Shown here one piece after another: positions 58,767 to 64,000 of a DNA stretch of 64,000 bases. The stretch lies in contig CAJUGG010000076.1 in the NCBI GenBank assembly GCA_910585995.1, positions 13,747 to 77,746 of the forward strand, read 5' to 3'. Source of the DNA: an uncultured Lachnospiraceae bacterium (lineage in GTDB: Bacteria; Bacillota; Clostridia; Lachnospirales; Lachnospiraceae). How positions within the stretch are numbered: position 1 is the stretch's first letter; every line of letters starts with the position of its first letter. The notes under the pieces are model-generated. The model searched no databases. It saw nothing but the letters and a program-made list of their open reading frames with translations, and was not told the DNA's origin. The translations under genes were made by a program, and so were the position numbers.

Positions 58767-61178
58767 TTAGAGAAGGATTTGTATTTGATTAGTCTCTTCT
58801 AAAAGCGAAGCCGGGATATAGTTGTCTGGAAGTGTCTGCCCATTGAGTGTCAGTCGCTCACAGCCACTTTCCCTTCCATGGGGATTGTCGATCTGTATAT
58901 ACAGATGTTTTTGACGAAATGTTTTCTCGATCGTAAGATGCTTCCAGGCTTTTGGGATGGAAGGGGAGAGCCTGATGCCGTCCAGATCAGGACGAATCCC
59001 TAAGATTCCTTCTACACATCCGACCATCATAGTGGAAGCAGTCCCCGTCAGCCAGTGAACATGGGAACGACCCTGATGCTGGCTTGCGCGTCCTTCCGTA
59101 AACTGACCATAGCAATAAGGTTCCAGACTCCTGATCTCCGCCCGGTCATTTTGGGCTGCCGGAGCATGTTCCATAAAATAGGTGAACGCACGTTCTCCAT
59201 GTCCTGAGAGAGCTTCTGCCAGGATCAGCCAGCCCTGGGATTGAGAGAAGATCCCTGCATTTTCTTTGGTCCCCTGGTTGTAGATTACAGCAAGTGCACC
59301 ATCAAAGGCGTGGGCATGATAGGGTGGGTCCATCAGCAAAGCACCATACTCGGTATTTAATTTCTCATAGACATTGGAAAGTGCCAGTTCTGACTGTTCT
59401 TTGTCTGCGAATCCGCTGATCACAGCCCAACTCTGAGGATTGAGCCATAGAGATGCTTCGGCGTCAGAGCGGGCGCCGATTCGCTCGCCTTTTTCTGTAT
59501 AACCCCGGATAAAGCGATCTTTATTCCAGCACAATTTTTGGATGATGGAGCCAAGGCTGACCTGTTTATCGGCTAGATAGTCCCGGTATTTCTGATCCTT
59601 TTTGTGTTCTGCAAAATGGATTAAGATGGACAATGCATAATAAAACTGAAAAGCGACAAATGTGGACTCACCTTTGGCGCCCAGCCGCAGGCAGTCATTC
59701 CAGTCTGCATGCAGCCCTGCCGGCATACCATGTGGGCCGAGATGCTCCAGAGAGAAAGTAATCGCCCGTTTAAGATGTTCATAGACGCTATCTTCTCCTT
59801 TGTCTGCGAAGGGGATACATTCATCTAAAAAGTCCGTATCTCCGGTCTCTGCAATGTATTTGTAGACCGTGGGGAAAAGCCATAAGGCGTCATCCGCGCG
59901 GTAGGCTGGATGTCCCGTCTCCTGCCGGTAGGAAGGGTCGTCAGGGGTATTCTCATGGCCTGGATGGTGAGTGAACTTGACAAGCGGCAGCCCTCCTCCG
60001 TTACTGACCTGTGCAGACAGCATAAACCGGATCTTTTCCACAGCCATCTCAGGAGCCAGATGGATGATTCCCTGAATATCCTGTACGGTGTCGCGGTATC
60101 CGTATCCGTTGCGAAGGCCACAGTAGATCAAAGAAGCGGCACGCGACCAGATAAACGTGATAAAACAGTTGTAGGCATTCCAGGTGTTGAGCATGGTATT
60201 AAATTCAGGACAGGGTGTCTGTACTTTAAAATGGTCCATTTTTTCATACCAGTAGGTTTTTAGTTCTTTCAGTTCTTCTTCCACCTTTTTCATCGGATCT
60301 TTGTAACTGTCAAGGTGTGTCTGTGCTTTTGAAGAACCGCCGATTCCCAGCAAAAATACCACTGTTTTTGTTTCCTTTGGTGCTAAGGTCAATGTGCAGG
60401 ATAATGCGCCGCAGGAATTTTCATTGTAGCTGGTCACATTGCCCAGATCTCCGGACAGGACTCCTGCGGGGTTTTTATAGGTATGGTAGTTTCCCAGAAA
60501 TTGTTTCTTATCTCCGCAGTAAGAGGTTGTTTTGGCACCTGCTAATCCAAAAAAGCGCTCTGAGACTGTCTTTTCATCCACCTGTTCATCTTTTGAAAGA
60601 GCATCCAGATTGCCATGGATCTGCTGTATGATACAATTGTTCTCATACAAGGTTCTGGTGATAAACAGAGAATACTGCAGATTCACCTGATCCTGTTCAT
60701 AGTTGCTGTGATTGGTAAATTCCGCATAGCCGGTCAGCGTAAGTTCTCTGGTCTGTCCGGACTGATTGCTTACAGAGAGCGCCCATACCTCATAGGATTT
60801 TCCCAAAGGTACATAATAGGTAGCTTTAGAATGAATTTGAGCATAGTCTGCGGTGATATGAGTATAGCCCATCCCATGACGACAGGTGCTTTGATAGTCG
60901 TTGAGGTCTTTGCCTACAGGCTGCCAGGAAGCAGACCAGTAATCTTTGGAATCCAGGTCGCGGAGATAGAGATAGCGGCCAGGCTGATCAAAATTGTTAA
61001 ATATGTAACGAAGTATACGACCGTTGGCTCCGGATTCAGCAAAGCTGTAGCCACCTGCATTATTGGAGATAATGGCGCCATATTTAGGAGAACCTAGATA
61101 ATTCACCCATGGGGAAGGGGTATCTGGTTTTTGAATTACATATTCCCGTCTGTTGTCATCAAAATATCCATAGTTCAT
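58767..61178 (-). CDS. GH94 cellobiose phosphorylase-like enzyme
   Basis: An 803-residue cytoplasmic glycoside phosphorylase that splits cellobiose with phosphate into glucose 1-phosphate and glucose. It opens MNYGYFDDNRREYVIQKPDT, as in cellobiose phosphorylases of Clostridia, and has the same length. The catalytic Asp lies in the ADWND motif at residues 491-495 (GLHADWNDCLRLGAKGE). RNGYGYRDTVQDIQG near residue 357 and HAFDGALAVIYNQGTKENAG near residue 610 are further family blocks. It lies 26 bp downstream of another GH94 gene on the same strand. A related disaccharide as substrate is possible. Confidence 0.92.
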   Translation of the reverse strand: MNYGYFDDNRREYVIQKPDTPSPWVNYLGSPKYGAIISNNAGGYSFAESGANGRILRYIFNNFDQPGRYLYLRDLDSKDYWSASWQPVGKDLNDYQSTCRHGMGYTHITADYAQIHSKATYYVPLGKSYEVWALSVSNQSGQTRELTLTGYAEFTNHSNYEQDQVNLQYSLFITRTLYENNCIIQQIHGNLDALSKDEQVDEKTVSERFFGLAGAKTTSYCGDKKQFLGNYHTYKNPAGVLSGDLGNVTSYNENSCGALSCTLTLAPKETKTVVFLLGIGGSSKAQTHLDSYKDPMKKVEEELKELKTYWYEKMDHFKVQTPCPEFNTMLNTWNAYNCFITFIWSRAASLIYCGLRNGYGYRDTVQDIQGIIHLAPEMAVEKIRFMLSAQVSNGGGLPLVKFTHHPGHENTPDDPSYRQETGHPAYRADDALWLFPTVYKYIAETGDTDFLDECIPFADKGEDSVYEHLKRAITFSLEHLGPHGMPAGLHADWNDCLRLGAKGESTFVAFQFYYALSILIHFAEHKKDQKYRDYLADKQVSLGSIIQKLCWNKDRFIRGYTEKGERIGARSDAEASLWLNPQSWAVISGFADKEQSELALSNVYEKLNTEYGALLMDPPYHAHAFDGALAVIYNQGTKENAGIFSQSQGWLILAEALSGHGERAFTYFMEHAPAAQNDRAEIRSLEPYCYGQFTEGRASQHQGRSHVHWLTGTASTMMVGCVEGILGIRPDLDGIRLSPSIPKAWKHLTIEKTFRQKHLYIQIDNPHGRESGCERLTLNGQTLPDNYIPASLLEETNQIQILL

Positions 61179-61204
61179 AAACGTATGTTAATCCTTTCTT
61201 AATT

Positions 61205-63904
61205 TTACATTAAACAGATGGTGATGCGATAAGTCTTTTCAGGCCAGGAAGCGATGGTGCTGCGGGGAATGACAAGGAAAGAATCCTCATGTACAGTCAA
61301 ATCCTCTTCTTCGCAGAACGCAGAGTGTATTACATAGGAACCAAAATCTTTGCCTTCTGGATTATGATAGAGAATCGTAAACTGTTTATCAGCAAAAGAA
61401 GTGGTAATCGAGGCCGTCCTTTTTGCATCAAACTGCTCAGACAAAAGCTTGGGATACAGTACAAGATCTCCTGCTTCTCCATGAACACCAAAGACTTCCG
61501 TAATCATCGTCATCATATACCAACTGGCCGCACCGGTCAGATACTGATACATCCCCCGGCCATCTAAGCGGAAATATTCCGGAATGCCGGGATAGATATG
61601 ACTCGTGTCAAAATCCAACGCAGTGTCTGCAAGTGTTTTCAGTGCCTTCCAGCCTTCTCTTACATATCCCCGGCGATACAGGGCATTGGCGTACATCACG
61701 GTCATATGAGAAAAGACAGCTCCATTTTCTTTTTCTCCATAGGCAAATCCAAACATTCGTCCCATATCGAACTTCAGTTCGTTAAAATCTGTGTTCAGGC
61801 GGTAGCCGCCGACTTCTCTCTGATACAGATAGTGATCGGCACTTTTGACAATCTTTTGAATCTGTGTATCTTTGGCAACTCCGCTTCGGATGGCAAACAC
61901 TTGGCCGGTAAGCATCATACGCACCTGATCCTGATAAAGTCCGTCCACTGCATTTCCATGGTTGTCGTAGTAACTGTTATACCACCCTTCCTCTGCGGAG
62001 AGATCTATCCATTCATGGGTACGCAGATATTCCATCAGCCAGTTGGCTTTTTGAACCAGATGAACGGCGAGAGAGGAGAGAGAGAACCGTCTGCGCCTGC
62101 CGCTGATGGTATGGCGGCACACATCCGTATAGCTTTGTAGCAGATGGTGTTTGCGCTTGATATCGTCAAAAATCTCTAAGTCATCCTCTAAGAGAAGTGA
62201 GATCTCTTCCAAAAGTTCTGTGGTGTGTGTGGAAGAACTGTGATCGAGCAGGCGAATCATAGCAGCTAAGTCCAGCAGATTGCCAGCGTAGGCACAGGTA
62301 AAAGCAACGCTTTCTCCGCGTTCAGAAGCCATATCCAGAGCATCATTCCAGTCCGCTCCCCGAAGCCGGTAGATATTATGTTCTCCTACTTCATAGAATG
62401 TCGTAAGCTGCTGAATCAGCAGATGTTCTAAGATACTTCCAGTGTAGATCTTTTGAGATTCTGTCATCTGGTGATTCCCGTTTTCTGGCTTCCACAAGTC
62501 ATCAACTGCGGTTCCCCGCATGGTCTGGCCATCTTTAAAATAAGGAACCTGTTGATGTAAGATCCCGATATCTCCTGTTTGGTCTATATAGAGTTTCGTA
62601 GTCATCAGCGGCCAAAGTGCATGATCCATCCAGACGCGTGCGATACCGTTGCGGTCCGCTAAAAACTGGCCATCATTGTTACCGATGATAGTGGCATTGG
62701 TTCCATCGATGCGCACTCCTCCATAGTTCTGGATGATCATATGTCTGACTTTTTCTGGCTCCATGAATAGGAGGGAGAGACAGTCCTGCCATAGATCCCG
62801 CCAGCCCCGTCCGCCTCTGCCATAATCATGATGGGGTAAAAAAGAACACCCAAACATCCGTCGCAGAAAAGGCTGAAAACAGATCCATTTCATCAGATGG
62901 TCAAAGTCGTTTTCTCTGGTATGAAAATCTATGGCAACCTGATGCTGCCAGTAGTCTTTGGTATCCATAAAAGCCTGTTGTACTAATTCTGTGGTGTGAT
63001 ATTTCTGAAAAAGATCTAAGATATCACTCTCTTGATTTTCTACACCCAGTAAGAGGATATAATCGGTCTGCTCTCCCGGTGCTAGGACAACCGGATCAAA
63101 ACAAAAAGCTCCCATCGCCTCCCGGCCCGCAGTACAGTAAGATGCAGGCTGTCCCTGCAATTTTTCGTAGACTGAACGGGGATGGGTATAAGTGCCTCCT
63201 TCACCGATAAATTCCTCTACTGTGGGATAAAAACATGCAGGTGCACCACCAGTGCCTGTACACCCCATCACATAGTAGATCTTACTGTTTTGATGATGTC
63301 CTTTTTCATCAAAGGACATCGTAGGGCAGACCAGTACACCATGTTTGTCTGTGCGGATGCGGTGAAGCATGGATGTGACATTACGGTGATCACGAAGGTT
63401 GTCTGCACTGCGTCCATAGATTGGGACAGCAGCATAGGCGGTCAGTTCTTGCGCGGTTTGAGACCGATTCTGTATGGTTACGTACATGATCTCCACATTG
63501 TGATCTTTAGGAATAAAAGAAGTAACCGTAGATTCTAGATGGTGAACCGCAGAAGAACGCTTCATTGTCTGCCACATAAATCCGGCGATTAATTCACTGT
63601 CGTCTTGTTCAGAAGAGAATCTGGCAGCTTCCTGTTCTGCACTGGAGCCGCTGACCGAGTATACGCTTGTGTTATTTTTCACAAACCAAAAATTCCGGGT
63701 GGAACGGTTGTTGTGGAGATTTTCAGAACTCACAGGTTCTAAAAGAAATGTTTCCTGATCAATTTTAGCATCTCCGCCGAGATTTGGCGTGATTGCACTT
63801 TTTAATCCGGCTTCAGAGGCGAGAGGGAAGTACAGATAACTGGTATTTTCCGGTTGCTTGATCAGAAAGCTGCCATGTTCATCAATAAAAGTTAGATGGT
63901 TCAA
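61205..63904 (-). CDS. GH94 glycoside phosphorylase, about 900-residue class (laminaribiose-phosphorylase-like)
   Basis: An 899-residue GH94 enzyme. The catalytic ADWND is at residues 517-521 (YRLRGADWNDALDMASERGE). HHDYGRGGRGWRDLWQDCL near residue 358 is the sugar-phosphate side. It is about 100 residues longer than the cellobiose phosphorylase next to it and diverges at the N-terminus (MNHLTFIDEHGSFLI); the length fits laminaribiose phosphorylases, but specificity is not proven. The start is a TTG at 63904 with AAAGGAG eight bases upstream. Together the two enzymes suggest intracellular phosphorolysis of imported beta-glucan disaccharides. Confidence 0.88.
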   Translation of the reverse strand: MNHLTFIDEHGSFLIKQPENTSYLYFPLASEAGLKSAITPNLGGDAKIDQETFLLEPVSSENLHNNRSTRNFWFVKNNTSVYSVSGSSAEQEAARFSSEQDDSELIAGFMWQTMKRSSAVHHLESTVTSFIPKDHNVEIMYVTIQNRSQTAQELTAYAAVPIYGRSADNLRDHRNVTSMLHRIRTDKHGVLVCPTMSFDEKGHHQNSKIYYVMGCTGTGGAPACFYPTVEEFIGEGGTYTHPRSVYEKLQGQPASYCTAGREAMGAFCFDPVVLAPGEQTDYILLLGVENQESDILDLFQKYHTTELVQQAFMDTKDYWQHQVAIDFHTRENDFDHLMKWICFQPFLRRMFGCSFLPHHDYGRGGRGWRDLWQDCLSLLFMEPEKVRHMIIQNYGGVRIDGTNATIIGNNDGQFLADRNGIARVWMDHALWPLMTTKLYIDQTGDIGILHQQVPYFKDGQTMRGTAVDDLWKPENGNHQMTESQKIYTGSILEHLLIQQLTTFYEVGEHNIYRLRGADWNDALDMASERGESVAFTCAYAGNLLDLAAMIRLLDHSSSTHTTELLEEISLLLEDDLEIFDDIKRKHHLLQSYTDVCRHTISGRRRRFSLSSLAVHLVQKANWLMEYLRTHEWIDLSAEEGWYNSYYDNHGNAVDGLYQDQVRMMLTGQVFAIRSGVAKDTQIQKIVKSADHYLYQREVGGYRLNTDFNELKFDMGRMFGFAYGEKENGAVFSHMTVMYANALYRRGYVREGWKALKTLADTALDFDTSHIYPGIPEYFRLDGRGMYQYLTGAASWYMMTMITEVFGVHGEAGDLVLYPKLLSEQFDAKRTASITTSFADKQFTILYHNPEGKDFGSYVIHSAFCEEEDLTVHEDSFLVIPRSTIASWPEKTYRITICLM

Positions 63905-64000
63905 TCTTTCTGCTCCTTTCTTTTCTTATTAATGAAAGCATCATATAAAATATTTCCCCGAAAAAAAATCATAAATATGAGAAAAATATCAGATTCATGA

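Noticed and set aside
1..64000. tRNA, rRNA, insertion sequence or prophage genes
   Set aside because: I looked for T-loop GTTCGA-type sequences, transposase and integrase motifs and phage structural genes and found none that I could support.

Overview
The window looks like a chromosomal segment of a Firmicute of class Clostridia, most likely family Lachnospiraceae. The evidence is a T-box riboswitch in front of an archaeal-type aspartyl-tRNA synthetase and gatCAB, a type I glutamine synthetase followed by an ANTAR regulator, a ChvE/GguAB sugar importer with a GntR-LacI hybrid regulator, two GH94 disaccharide phosphorylases, strong AGGAGG ribosome-binding sites and frequent TTG/GTG starts. The genus cannot be fixed from the sequence alone. 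No tRNA, rRNA, CRISPR array, insertion sequence or prophage was seen.

Layout. 1-8060: three family 2 glycosyltransferases, a Cof-type HAD phosphatase, a CotH-like protein, a DUF6020-type membrane protein and a lipoprotein barnase with its barstar. 8080-15062 (minus): chvE-gguA-gguB-araR-araA, a pentose uptake and L-arabinose isomerase locus. 15507-19066: a two-component system with a lipoprotein. 19103-19633: remains of an asparagine synthetase. 19648-24950: LysR regulator, unknown protein, polysaccharide deacetylase, lrgAB, citrate synthase. 25030-33232: polyprenyl-type glycosyltransferase and DUF6020 protein, a cysteine-rich small protein, glnA, ANTAR regulator, dapF, a large membrane glycosyltransferase-like protein. 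33288-38863: T-box, aspS, gatC, gatA, gatB, the indirect Asn-tRNA pathway. 38905-44753: two unknown AT-rich genes, a small conserved protein, a candidate structured RNA, a cell-wall amidase, a cold-shock protein, an M23 peptidase and an amidohydrolase. 44772-52830: two paralogous methyltransferases, a LysR regulator and a five-gene nickel/peptide-type ABC importer, all apparently under one shared promoter motif. 52913-63904: HAD phosphatase, mutY, glf, glycosyltransferase, PAP2 protein, AraC regulator and two GH94 phosphorylases.

Three signals are not explained by ordinary gene content. First, a family of 95-96 nt hairpin elements sits directly in front of the Shine-Dalgarno sequences of araA (three tandem copies), aspS (two), gatA and a small conserved gene, with short forms before dapF and possibly citrate synthase. 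The terminal stem is GCAAC/GTTGC in one group, GCATC/GATGC in another and GCAGC/GCTGC in a third, which is compensatory change. Second, an 18-bp motif of the form ATCCCCC-N5-GGCTTG abuts the -35 region of four promoters in the methyltransferase/ABC locus, each with a 17-bp spacer. Third, two long intergenic palindromes of about 235-250 bp share a core sequence. All three rest on my reading of this window only; no database search was made.
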